Assembly: GCA_024331125.1 (NCBI GenBank)
Contig: JANDJI010000003.1
Location: forward strand, 186,001-250,000
Reading direction: 5' to 3'
Length of the DNA: 64,000 bases
From: Nitrospira sp.
Lineage (GTDB): Bacteria > Nitrospirota > Nitrospiria > Nitrospirales > Nitrospiraceae
Shown here: positions 46,879-56,300 of the stretch, in pieces
Numbering within the stretch: the stretch's first letter is position 1
How the letters are laid out: the number at the start of each line of letters is the position of its first letter
Translations under genes and position numbers: made by a program
Notes under the pieces: model-generated
Seen by the model: the letters and a program-made list of their open reading frames with translations, nothing else
Databases searched by the model: none
What the model was told of the DNA's origin: nothing

Positions 46879-48306
46879 ATGCCTCCGCTCGGGAGCGACC
46901 TGATGCCGCTGCGGCTGCGCCTCACCCTGTGGTACGGCAGCGCCCTCGCCTTGGTCCTGCTCGTCTTCTCCATCGTGCTGTACGCCGTCATGGCCCGCAA
47001 TCTCCGCGACGCCGTCGATCAATCGCTGGAGGAGACGGCAATGACAGCCGTGCGTTCGCTGGAAGAACGCGGGTTTCTTCCGTTGCTCGACGAGGAAGAG
47101 CTGCTGTCCCAGTTTCCCGAGTTGGCCCGGATCGACAAGTTCTTTCAAATCTTCAGCCCCTCCGGCACGATCACGATTCGCTCGCCCAACATCAAGCAGC
47201 ACGACCTGCCGTTGAGCCGGATCGCCCTCGAAACCACCTTCAACGGACGGAAGATCTTCGAGACGGCCAAGTATCCCCATGAACCGCAATTGCGCTTGAT
47301 CTCGGTACCGATCAACTACCGGGGCCGGTTGCTGTACATCGTGCAGGTCGGCACGTCGATGGAATCGATCGAGAACACGCTGGAGCATTTTCTCATCGTG
47401 CTGATCGTGGCCGTGCCGGTCGCCTTGGCCGTGTCGTTGGGAGCCGGATGGTTCCTGGCCGGGCGGGCCCTGCTCCCGGTCGACGACATCACGCTGGCCG
47501 CGCAGCGGATTGCGGAGGGCGATCTGAGCCAACGCCTGACGATGCCGCCCGCCAAGGACGAAATCGGACGCCTCGCCGAGATCTTCAACGACATGATCGG
47601 ACGACTGGACGCCTCGTTCCGGCAGATCCGTCAGTTCACCAGCGACGCGTCGCACGAGTTGCGCACCCCGCTCACGGTGATGAAGGGCGAAACGGAACTG
47701 GTGCTGCGGAAGCCCCGCTCTGTCGAGGACTATCGGTCGGTGCTCGAGAGCAACCTCGAGGAGATCGACCGCATGACCGACATCGTGGATGAATTGCTGT
47801 TTCTCTCACGGGCGGACATGGGCGAGGTCAAAATGGAATGCAAGCCGGTCGCCCTCGAATCCCTGGTCGAAGACATCCAACGCCAGGCCACGCTGCTGGG
47901 ACAGGACCGGCAGGTCGAAGTCGTGTTGGGAACGGTCATGCCGGCAGTCGTGCAGGGCGATGAACTGCGCCTACGCGAACTGTTGCTCAATTTGGTCGAA
48001 AACGCCGTGAAGTACTCGCATCCGAACGGGAAGGTCGAGATCAGTGTGGTGACGGACGGCCGGCACGCGATTCTGTCGGTGTCCGATCAGGGCATCGGGA
48101 TTCCCACGGAGGACCTCCCGAAAATCTTCAATCGCTTCTATCGGACTGACAATGCCAGGACCCACACCAAGAAAGGGACGGGTTTGGGACTGGCCATCTG
48201 CGCCTGGATCGCCGAGTCGCACAAGGGGCGGATCGACGTGCAGAGCCATGTGGGGCGAGGCTCCACCTTCACGGTCACACTTCCGCTGGCCAGGGCCTCG
48301 GCTTAG
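46879..48306 (+). CDS. Sensor histidine kinase with HAMP domain
   Basis: The 475-residue kinase has membrane helices near residues 17-38 and 172-192, a periplasmic domain of about 130 residues, and HAMP. His259 lies in ASHELRTPL; N box LLNLVENAVKYSHPN, G1 VSDQGIGIP and G2 GTGLGLAIC are intact. An internal ATG (46903, MPLRLRLTLW) is a possible alternative start. It is 51 bases from its regulator. Confidence 0.94.
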   Translation: MPPLGSDLMPLRLRLTLWYGSALALVLLVFSIVLYAVMARNLRDAVDQSLEETAMTAVRSLEERGFLPLLDEEELLSQFPELARIDKFFQIFSPSGTITIRSPNIKQHDLPLSRIALETTFNGRKIFETAKYPHEPQLRLISVPINYRGRLLYIVQVGTSMESIENTLEHFLIVLIVAVPVALAVSLGAGWFLAGRALLPVDDITLAAQRIAEGDLSQRLTMPPAKDEIGRLAEIFNDMIGRLDASFRQIRQFTSDASHELRTPLTVMKGETELVLRKPRSVEDYRSVLESNLEEIDRMTDIVDELLFLSRADMGEVKMECKPVALESLVEDIQRQATLLGQDRQVEVVLGTVMPAVVQGDELRLRELLLNLVENAVKYSHPNGKVEISVVTDGRHAILSVSDQGIGIPTEDLPKIFNRFYRTDNARTHTKKGTGLGLAICAWIAESHKGRIDVQSHVGRGSTFTVTLPLARASA

Positions 48307-48309
48307 CCA

Positions 48310-48342
48310 CTTCTAATATCAACTTAATCGCCTTCTCATAGC
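48310..48342 (+). promoter_or_regulatory. Three 11-bp-phased repeats upstream of htrA
   Basis: The units CTTCTAATATC, AACTTAATCGC and CTTCTCATAGC follow one another with an 11-base period, sharing T5, A7, T8 and C11. The array lies about 105 bases before the protease gene and just after the kinase stop. It may be the binding site of the OmpR-family regulator encoded upstream; conservation among the units is moderate. Confidence 0.4.
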
Positions 48343-48446
48343 CGGTTGTTACGCTCTCTCGCAAGTGAAAAGAGAGGCTGCGCGGGCGCACCGTCGAGTG
48401 CAAACTCGCAACGCCGGCAAGCAACCAGTGATGTAAAGGAGGACCT

Positions 48447-49967
48447 ATGTCAACACAGAGATATCGCACGGTGGGGTTCGTGCTCGGTCTCGGACTGCTG
48501 AGCGCGATCCTCTTTTTAGCGGGCAACCATTCTCTCCCGCTCTCGCACGCGTCAAATCCCGGCTCGGCCGGCTCGGTTGCTGGGGCGACGACCGCGCCGC
48601 CGACCGTCCAAGCTCCGGCCGCCGGCTTTACCGACGTGGCCCAGCGGGTGACTCCGGCGGTCGTCAACATCGTGACCGTCATGACGGAGAAGATTGCGGA
48701 CGGCGCAGCCTCGCCGGGCGGGCTGCGCGATCGTATGGAGGAATTTTTCGGCAAACCCTTCGGTCCGCGCCGCGGGCCGCAGGGGCCCGGATTCCCGAAT
48801 CCGTGGGAGCCTCGCGGGCCGCGAGGCGGTCAAGGGTCCGGGGTCATCATTTCGTCGGACGGCTACATCCTGACCAACCATCACGTGATCGACCGCGCAC
48901 GCGAAGTGACCGTCACGCTGCCTGATAAGCGCGAGTTCAAGGGCCGGATCGTCGGCACCGACCCCAAAACCGATCTCGCGGTGGTCAAGATCGACGCGCA
49001 GAACCTGCCCACGATTCCCTGGGGTGATGCCTCCAAGCTGCAGGTCGGCGAATATGTTTTGGCGGTCGGCAACCCCTTCGGCTTGAACTCGACCGTGACG
49101 CTCGGCATCGTAAGCGCCGTCGGGCGCGGGCACATGGGCATCACGCAGTATGAGGACTTTATCCAGACGGACGCCGCGATCAATCCGGGCAATTCCGGCG
49201 GCGCCCTGGTGAACACTCGCGGCGAACTCGTCGGCATCAACACCGCGATCTTCTCACAGAGCGGCGGGTACCAAGGCGTGGGTTTCGCCGTCTCGACGAC
49301 GATGGCCAAACCGGTTTATGAAAGTCTGGTCAAAACCGGCACGGTCGTCCGCGGGTATCTTGGAGTCGGCATCCAGGACCTGAATCAGGACTTGGCCAAG
49401 TCGTTCCGCCTCACGGACTCCAGGGGCGCGCTGGTGAACGAGGTGAAAGAGGGGAGCCCGGCGGACCAAGCCGGTCTCAAACAAGGCGACGTCATCCTTG
49501 AGTATCAAGGGACGCCGGTGGAGGACGCGGTCGTGTTGCAGCGTCTGGTCACTCGCACGCCGGTGGGGGCCAAGGCGCCGGTGAAGATTTTCCGGGACGG
49601 CCGTGAGCGGGAACTGACCATCACGATCGGAGAACAACCGGATCAAGCGAAGGTCGCCCGAGTGGAAACCGCGGAACGAGACGTCGCCTTTGCGGGCGCG
49701 GCCGTGCAGGACCTCGATCGGGAGACGGCCAGGGAACTGGGGCTCACCGGTACGATGCAGGGCGTCGTGGTGACCGACGTCGAGCCGGACAGCGGCGCCC
49801 AAAAGGCGGGACTCCTGCCGGGCGACGTCATCAAGGAGATCAACCGGCGGCCGGTACGGTCGGTCAAGGATTTCGAAAAGCTCTCCTCGGAAGTGAAAAA
49901 GGGGGAGAACGTGCTCATCCTGATCACCAGGCGCGGCGCGTCCCTCTTTCTCTCGGCCAAAGTCTGA
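48447..49967 (+). CDS. HtrA/DegP-family periplasmic serine protease with two PDZ domains
   Basis: The 506-residue protease has an N-terminal hydrophobic export segment, a chymotrypsin-like domain with triad His146, Asp176 and Ser250 (NHHVID, KTDLAVVK, GNSGGAL), then two PDZ domains (GYLGVGIQDL and a second ending in VKDFEKL). It degrades or refolds misfolded envelope proteins. AAAGGAGG precedes the ATG. The preceding two-component operon may control it. A terminator hairpin follows. Confidence 0.95.
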   Translation: MSTQRYRTVGFVLGLGLLSAILFLAGNHSLPLSHASNPGSAGSVAGATTAPPTVQAPAAGFTDVAQRVTPAVVNIVTVMTEKIADGAASPGGLRDRMEEFFGKPFGPRRGPQGPGFPNPWEPRGPRGGQGSGVIISSDGYILTNHHVIDRAREVTVTLPDKREFKGRIVGTDPKTDLAVVKIDAQNLPTIPWGDASKLQVGEYVLAVGNPFGLNSTVTLGIVSAVGRGHMGITQYEDFIQTDAAINPGNSGGALVNTRGELVGINTAIFSQSGGYQGVGFAVSTTMAKPVYESLVKTGTVVRGYLGVGIQDLNQDLAKSFRLTDSRGALVNEVKEGSPADQAGLKQGDVILEYQGTPVEDAVVLQRLVTRTPVGAKAPVKIFRDGRERELTITIGEQPDQAKVARVETAERDVAFAGAAVQDLDRETARELGLTGTMQGVVVTDVEPDSGAQKAGLLPGDVIKEINRRPVRSVKDFEKLSSEVKKGENVLILITRRGASLFLSAKV

Positions 49968-49982
49968 GTGCCGACGACATCT

Positions 49983-50008
49983 GGGCGCGGGCCGTTCGGC
50001 CCGCGCCC
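49983..50008. terminator. Bidirectional hairpin between htrA and cas6
   Basis: An 11-bp GC-rich stem (GGGCGCGGGCC / GGCCCGCGCCC) with loop GTTC lies between the convergent htrA and cas6 genes. It lacks a T tract. Confidence 0.65.
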
Positions 50009-50039
50009 TCGTTCCCGCCTCCCGAGACCGCAGCCAACG

Positions 50040-51050
50040 CTAGGATGACCGGCCCACGTCGTGGAGCCGATACCGTCCCAGGCCGAAACTCGTGCCTTTG
50101 CCGGCGTGGGCGACTTCGCCCAGACGGAGCAGCGGCAGAAACGGAGCCACCGGTCCTTCAAAGACGATGGTGCCGGTCACACCCCCCAATTCCATTTCCG
50201 TCCGTTGACGGGAGGAATACCTGGTCCAATCCGACCAAGTCAGCGACGAAGACACGGTCCGCACCCGCTCCGCCAGGGCGATCCATTCGTGGAACGCAAT
50301 AATCGACGGATCGCCGTCACAGTGGAAATACGAGAGATGCGCGAGACGCCGGAGGAGTGATCGGGTGAGCACGTGAAAATCCAACCTGGCGGCGAGGTGC
50401 TCCCGGTACCGAATGCGCAGAGGAGAGAGCATTTCGATTGCGACCCGTTGCGAGAGAGCCGGCTCACCGGTCTCCGGAGGAACTCGGGGCAGGGTCCTTC
50501 GCTCGGTGAAGGCCTCGACGCCCCGCAACGTTCGCTCATCGGCGGCGTACACGGTGTGCCGATGGCCATCCAGCCACCCGTCCACCGCGACGAGCGACGC
50601 CGTCGCCAGCCGACTTCCCAATCCGGCGCGTCCCATCCGTTCCAACGCAAAGATGAAGTGGGGGAGCCATGCCACCGTCCTCCCGAACAGGGTCAGCCCG
50701 AGTTCAACAGTCTGTCCGGCCTGGATGGTTCGTCCCCCCTCCGGCGGGATCAGCACGAAGGGGTGAGGCGCCGCCGGATATTTGCGCAGGATCTTCGCGT
50801 CCGTAGGAGGCGGTGTCTCAAACACCCACGGATACAAGCACCGGTCCCGTAAGGGGCAAGGGGGACAGTCGTGAGCGCGCGTGACACAGACCGCCCGCAT
50901 CAGCGCCCAGCCGAAGGAGCCGCGGAACAGGGACCCGGCATAGACAGGGAGCATGAGCGGGGCGTCGAGTCGAAAGGTCGCGGTGAATCGACCGAACGAA
51001 AGGGGCAAGCCCGCCGCATGACCGTGGTCACGGGGACAGGAATCGATCAT
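50040..51050 (-). CDS. cas6: CRISPR-associated endoribonuclease Cas6 family
   Basis: The 336-residue protein has an N-terminal four-cysteine motif (CPPCPLRDRC, with one further upstream) and a C-terminal glycine-rich loop GKGTSFGLGRYRL, the hallmark of RAMP-fold Cas6 nucleases that cut pre-crRNA. The ATG at 51050 overlaps the stop of cas2 (ATGA), so the longer frame to 51209 is rejected. It is the last gene of a cas1-cas1'-cas2-cas6 minus-strand operon. A histidine likely to act in catalysis cannot be picked with confidence. Confidence 0.85.
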   Translation of the reverse strand: MIDSCPRDHGHAAGLPLSFGRFTATFRLDAPLMLPVYAGSLFRGSFGWALMRAVCVTRAHDCPPCPLRDRCLYPWVFETPPPTDAKILRKYPAAPHPFVLIPPEGGRTIQAGQTVELGLTLFGRTVAWLPHFIFALERMGRAGLGSRLATASLVAVDGWLDGHRHTVYAADERTLRGVEAFTERRTLPRVPPETGEPALSQRVAIEMLSPLRIRYREHLAARLDFHVLTRSLLRRLAHLSYFHCDGDPSIIAFHEWIALAERVRTVSSSLTWSDWTRYSSRQRTEMELGGVTGTIVFEGPVAPFLPLLRLGEVAHAGKGTSFGLGRYRLHDVGRSS

Positions 51051-51325
51051 GGCAGCATCACCATGGCACCGTCCGGCGTCCGGTCGCCTGATCCGAGCGA
51101 GGCGATGGGTCGATCGGACGGCAGGGGGTAAATTCTGACGTCGTCGGCTTTGGAGTCGATCAGCTCCGCCAAGCGATCGATCGCGTCCGCTCGCTCGGGC
51201 CAGGTCCACGAACAGAGAAAGACGGAATACTGCATCGGCACGCCCACTCCCTTGAGGTAGCGATGCACGCGGGCCAAGCGGCCCTCGTCGGCAATGTCAT
51301 AGCAAACCAGGTAGCGCGTTTGCAT
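51047..51325 (-). CDS. cas2: CRISPR-associated Cas2
   Basis: The 92-residue protein is the adaptation partner of Cas1. It starts MQTRYLVCYDIADEGRLARVHRYLKG, with the conserved Asp at residue 10 (YDI) and the QYSVFLC strand, and a longer than usual C-terminal tail. AGGA lies eight bases before the ATG. The frame continues upstream to 51529, but that part overlaps cas1' and is not Cas2-like. Confidence 0.92.
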   Translation of the reverse strand: MQTRYLVCYDIADEGRLARVHRYLKGVGVPMQYSVFLCSWTWPERADAIDRLAELIDSKADDVRIYPLPSDRPIASLGSGDRTPDGAMVMLP

Positions 51326-51335
51326 CAGAGAATCC

Positions 51336-52112
51336 TTATGGCTCCCGCAACAGCTCTCCGTACTGATCAAGCAGCCGGCCGAGCAGGCGCACGAGACGGG
51401 ATCGGTGCCGCTCGAAACTCTCGGCCACGTCGAGAGACAAGGCGGCGCCGGTTTGATCGGCAAGACGTCCCTGCTCGAGCCAGAGCCGGTCGGCGTCCGC
51501 GCGGATCGCCATCGCGCAATCCTTGACAAACCCCAACGACTCTCCGCGATGGATGGCGCCGACGTGCGGGTCCCAGCCCGTTTCGGCGATCCGGTCCAGG
51601 ATCAAGGTATCGACGGCCGCGTGAAAGAGACGGCGTTGGCGAAGGGCGGCACCGCGTAGACGACCGAGACGCTGGACCCATTGTTCATACTCCAGGGTCC
51701 GCACGCCGTGTCGTCTCCAGCGAGCGGCAATCACGGAATCCAGGTCGGTCGCCAACGCCAGCCGTCGCCCCCGTTCCCAGGCCCGTAACCAGCTTGAAAT
51801 CCGTTCTTGGGCGGAGGGGTTCTCCGTCGTCCCGATCTGAAGACCTCGGCGGGCAAAGAGACCGGAGGCGCAACTCACGACCATCGCCACGGGTTGCCCG
51901 TTTCGACCGACCAACGTGACCGGCACTCCCCGCTCGGCGAAGGCCGTCAGGCTCTCGGTGTCGAGTGCGATATTGCCGGCGATGAGTACGCGCCGAATCA
52001 ATCGCACCGGCACTCGGCGACCGGCCGAGCCAGGCTGTTCGATCCAAAGTGATGGCCCGTCGCGGCGGACGGACAGCCCGGGCCGTTCACTGAGAAAGAG
52101 AGTCCGATCCAT
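51336..52112 (-). CDS. Divergent Cas1-like protein (second Cas1, probably catalytically incomplete)
   Basis: The 258-residue protein follows the Cas1 plan: beta-rich N domain, then GWDPHVGAIHRGESLGFVKDCAMAI in which His188 and Asp198 match the catalytic His and Asp, a layout close to that of type I-E Cas1. The segment before it, where the catalytic Glu of the LEGxxAxxYF motif should be, reads RLRGAALRQRRLF with no suitable Glu; about 60 residues are missing relative to its partner. It overlaps the canonical cas1 by 26 bases and lies 10 bases before cas2. It may be a structural partner in a mixed integrase. Confidence 0.8.
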   Translation of the reverse strand: MDRTLFLSERPGLSVRRDGPSLWIEQPGSAGRRVPVRLIRRVLIAGNIALDTESLTAFAERGVPVTLVGRNGQPVAMVVSCASGLFARRGLQIGTTENPSAQERISSWLRAWERGRRLALATDLDSVIAARWRRHGVRTLEYEQWVQRLGRLRGAALRQRRLFHAAVDTLILDRIAETGWDPHVGAIHRGESLGFVKDCAMAIRADADRLWLEQGRLADQTGAALSLDVAESFERHRSRLVRLLGRLLDQYGELLREP

Positions 52113-53049
52113 CGTTCACCAACCGCCTGGCCAAAGCCTCGACTGTCTCCCGCAGGCGAGGTCGATGTTGCGCCATCCACTGGTCATAGGCCTGGTAGTA
52201 ATGGCCGCGCGCCGCTTTCTTGAGCGAACAGCCGGGCCGGTCCTGATCCGAGGCGAAGTCTCGCGCTTCGAACTGTCGCTCACGGAACAGCATCCAGACC
52301 CAGCGGTCGACCACGGGGCGAAAGGGCTCCAACAGATCGCACGCGAGCGACTCGCGGCCATAGTCGATCTCATGAAAGAAGCCGATCAAGGGATCCAACC
52401 CGATCAGCTCGCACTCGCGAACCCATTCCCAGTGGGCGAGGGTGTAGGTCAACGACAAGAGCGCATTGACCGGATCGCGAGGCGGCCGCCGTTCCCGCCC
52501 TGCGAACGTCAGGCTTGGGGGAAACAGGGACGGCAACACGGCGAAATACGCCGCCGCCGCACCCCCTTCCAACCCACGGAGCCGTTCCAGCGTCTCAGCA
52601 CCGGTGGCCTTGGCTCCTGTCTCCTTGATGACGGTGGCGGCGTGGAGCAACCCGGCCCGCCGGTCTGGTCGGATGTCCGCCGCCTCCGTGAGGAACGATG
52701 CCTGGCCGTCGAGCTTGGCCGTGACCCATTCCCTTGCCAGAGCGAAGGCCGTCGGGCTCCGACGGGCTTCATATTGAGCGACGCGCAACCGGGCGTGGTT
52801 ATGCAGCCGACCGATCACGCGGCCGCGAAACGAGTGGCTGCGCCCGGATAAAAACAACACGGCGATCCCTTGCTCGGCCAGACGGTGCAGAAGGGCCGTC
52901 TCGACCGTCTGCCGGCCGATCACCACGACTCGGTCCACCGGCGCGAGCGGCACCATGCCGTCCCGCTCGCCGTTCACATAGACCGCCAACGCCCCGCCAT
53001 CCAGCCGAAGTTCCGCGTCCGTTCTGTCCAGATAAACGGTGCCGCCCAT
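52087..53049 (-). CDS. cas1: CRISPR-associated integrase Cas1 (canonical)
   Basis: The 320-residue protein has the full catalytic set: Glu161 in GLEGGAAAAYF, His226 in GLDPLIGFFHE and Asp238 in SLACDLLEPFRP. It integrates new spacers with Cas2. It heads the cas operon and is followed by a second, divergent Cas1. No cas3, cas9, cas10 or other effector genes are seen in the window. Confidence 0.93.
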   Translation of the reverse strand: MGGTVYLDRTDAELRLDGGALAVYVNGERDGMVPLAPVDRVVVIGRQTVETALLHRLAEQGIAVLFLSGRSHSFRGRVIGRLHNHARLRVAQYEARRSPTAFALAREWVTAKLDGQASFLTEAADIRPDRRAGLLHAATVIKETGAKATGAETLERLRGLEGGAAAAYFAVLPSLFPPSLTFAGRERRPPRDPVNALLSLTYTLAHWEWVRECELIGLDPLIGFFHEIDYGRESLACDLLEPFRPVVDRWVWMLFRERQFEARDFASDQDRPGCSLKKAARGHYYQAYDQWMAQHRPRLRETVEALARRLVNDGSDSLSQ

Positions 53050-53110
53050 TGATCTGCCGCCTCAGTGTGTCTTTTGGAAATTGGACCCAAATTCCACAGG
53101 CTCCTGAATA

Positions 53111-53143
53111 CGCCGGATCAGCGCCCCTCGCAAGGGCGGAAAC
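53111..53143. repeat. Solitary CRISPR-repeat-like hairpin
   Basis: The sequence contains CGCCC-CTCGCAA-GGGCG followed by GAAAC, the shape of Cas6-cut CRISPR repeats that end in GAAAC. Only one copy lies between the cas1 start and the oxidase promoter, and no second copy is seen downstream in this gap (53144-53257). It may be a relic of a deleted array or coincidence. Confidence 0.35.
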
Positions 53144-53257
53144 GTTGCGGCAGGTGTCCCATCTCTCTTCCCGCCCATTGGCTTCTATGCTGACATCGCC
53201 ACAAACTGGCACCTATGTTGTTCAAGCCCGCTCATTCTTGCTGCTTATTGCTCATTG

Positions 53258-53286
53258 TTGACACAGGGGAGGCCTTTGCGTATAAG
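53258..53286 (+). promoter_or_regulatory. Strong promoter of the multicopper oxidase operon
   Basis: A perfect TTGACA (53258-53263), 17 bases, then TATAAG (53281-53286). The start is near 53293, giving a leader of about 84 bases before the ATG at 53377. The remaining gap from cas1 (53050-53110) shows nothing. Confidence 0.75.
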
Positions 53287-53376
53287 CGCCGAGGAATCTC
53301 AAAGGGAGCTCAAGAGAACATCGTAGGTGCCAGCGGTCCGGGAACGTTCGTGGACGAAAGCGGGAGAAGAAGAACG

Positions 53377-56300
53377 ATGAAAAGCAAAAAAGCGGGCGAG
53401 CAGTGTGGAGCACGATGGTGTTCAACCGTACTCTCGATCATGATGGTGAGTGCTGTGATCGTGGGGGGGGATAAGGTCTGGGCGCAAACCGGGGCGGTCG
53501 GCGAGAAACGCGCCGTAACTGCGAAACCGGTCCAAACGCAGCAGCTTCCAGTGAAGCCGCTCCCGCCCGGGCTTCCCGCTCAATCCTGTCCTGCCTCCGC
53601 GCTCAAGGCCGACGTGGTCGCCATCGACCATCCGATCGTGTTCAACCGGTTCGGCGCCCAAAACATCAATTGGATGATGTACGCCCTGCGTCACGACGTG
53701 ATCGATCTCAAATCAGGCCGGCCGTTGGATGCATCGTTGCTTAAGGAAGTGAGGAGCCGCTCGAAGAGCCGCCATATCGCCTTGCGGCCGGATCTGAGGC
53801 CCAGACCGCTCGTGTTGCGCGTGGCGGCGGGGAACTACTTGGCCGTCACGGTCACCAACCTGCTGGAGGTGGAATCAGGTTCGCCGCCAGATTCTTCCAT
53901 CGGAAACCCGTATCATTCCGACGAGACAGACCTCCTTCCCGGCGTCGATCATCCGATGGAACAGGGCCGCCGCGATCCTCCCGGCACACCGGGTGAGCAA
54001 CGGATCTTCCACATCGACGAGCAGGTCGAAAGCCGCACGATCGGTTTCCACGTGCAGGGATTGGAGCTGGTCAATTCCATCTCGGATGACGGTTCGTTCG
54101 TGGGTGCGAATCCCAATAGTCTCCTCAAACCCGGTGAAACGAGGACCTATTGCCTCTTTGCCGCCCGCGAGGGAACCTACGGGATCAGTAGTGACGGAGC
54201 GGTGTTCGGAGGTGACGGCACGGCGGGCAACTCGGCGGTGGGGCTCTTCGGCGTCGTGGCCGTGGAGCCAAAGGGGGCGCGATTCTATCGATCGCAGGTC
54301 ACCGAGGAAGAGCTTCGCTTGGCGACCAAAGGGACCACGGCTTTCGGGCAACCGATCATCAACTATGAAGCCCTGTATCCAAACGATTGTCCCACCGGCA
54401 TCTGGTGCCTCGAGGGCAAGGCGGGACTCCCGATCCTGAACATGGTCCATCGTGGCCGTCTTATCCACAGCGACATCAATGCGATCATCATGGGTCCCAA
54501 GCCGAATGGGAGCTTCCCTCCCTCCACCTATCCGCTTGAAGCGACCGGCAAACGCAACCCGACGTTGCCCAATCGGTTGGAGCCGTTCCGCGAATTCGTC
54601 TCAGTCTATCATGATGAAGCGGCGGCCACCCAAGCGTTCCCTTACTTCTTTGAACATCCGGAGTTACACCATACCCTGCACGGGGTTCGTGACGCCTTCA
54701 TGATCAACTATGGCTCCGGAGGGATCGGCTCGGAGATCATCGCGAACCGACTCAAGGCCGGTCCTTCTCACGACTGTGTGGATTGCGCCTACGAAGAGTT
54801 TTTCTTATCGGCCTTCACGGTGGGCGATCCCGCCATGATCGTCGATCGCCCGGTCAATCTTTCGACCGGCCTCTGCCAGCCGGAATATCTGTTACCTGAA
54901 TTTGCGGCGGAGTTTCAGAAGTTTTGCGTCCAGCATCCGCAAGACCGGGCGACCAAAGCCTACTATCCGCACGATCCCTCCAACGTGCACCACAGTTACA
55001 TCGGCGACTTTCTCAAGTTCCGGAACGCCCACGTGGGCAAGGAGCAGCACATCTTCCATCTCCATAATCATCAATGGCTGTTCAATCCCAACGACGACAA
55101 TTCCAACTATATCGACGCCCAGGCTATTGGGCCGGGGTCTGGCTACACCTATGAAATCGCCTTCGGCGGGTCGGGCAATCGGAACAGGACCGTGGGCGAC
55201 GCGATCTTCCACTGTCACTTCTATCCGCACTTCGCCCAGGGCATGTGGGCGATGTGGCGCGTTCACGATGTCTTCGAAGCCGGCACCAGGCTCAAGGTCA
55301 GTGAGACGAGAACGGGCTTTCACGATCAGCCATTCGGCCTGATGGATGGGACACCGAGCAAGGGCGCTCGGGCTCTGCCCGATGGGGAAATCGTGGCCGG
55401 CGCGCCGATTCCCGCCGTCGTGCCGCTCCCCGGTAAAGCGCTTGCGCCCATGCCGGGAAAGGTGATCGTCCAGCCGCGCATCGGGCTTGACAGTCAAGTG
55501 CATGGCTCGGTGGCGAAGGTGATCGATCGCGAGCGCAACCCCGGCTTTCCCTTCTGGGTGGCGGGAATCGAAACCACCGTGGGGTCCCGTCCCACGACGC
55601 CGCCTTTGGACATGTCGGAAATTCCCGGCGTGGTGAAGGGCCATGACGGAGGGCTTCCACGCCATGCCTTGCACGGCTATTCGGCCGATGCCCATTCGGA
55701 AGACTTCCTCTCCCGGCACACCGCCAAAAAAGAAATCAAGAAGGCCAAGCCTGAATTTTTCCCGGAACAGGGCACGGACCTCGAACAACTCGCCATGAAG
55801 TATCACGCCACGCACCACCCGACGGTGAGGCTCACGGCCGCCGGCACGGTGGCAGGCCCGGCCCTGTTTCGGACGAACGGGGCTCCGCCGATCCCCGGCG
55901 CGCCGTTTAACGAGCCCTGCATCGATGATCGCGGCAAGTTATTAACGACCGGCCAGGACGCCCGCTTCTTCGGCGGCGCGCCGGGTACCTGGCTCAAGGT
56001 GAGCGAGGTGCTGCCGGGTGGAATCGAATTCGGCGCCGACAAGCCGCGCGTCTATAAGGGGGCCAATATCCAACTCGACGTGGTATTCAACAAGCTCGGC
56101 TATCATTACCCTCAGCAGCGAATCCTGGCCCTGTGGGAGGACGTGCCGCCGCTTCTGCGCAAGGCCCTGGCGCCCGAGCCGCTCGTGATCCGCATGAACA
56201 CGTTCGACTGCGCCATGTATGCGCACACGAACCTCGTGCCGCTCAAATTCTACGAGGACGACTATCAAATCGAGACCCCGACGGACGTCATCGGCCAACA

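Noticed and set aside
50040..53257. A CRISPR array near the cas genes
   Set aside because: I looked for spaced repeats on both sides of the operon and found only one repeat-like hairpin.
53215..53376. Upstream start of the giant oxidase (54 extra residues)
   Set aside because: It lies upstream of the predicted promoter, lacks a ribosome site and would hide the signal peptide.
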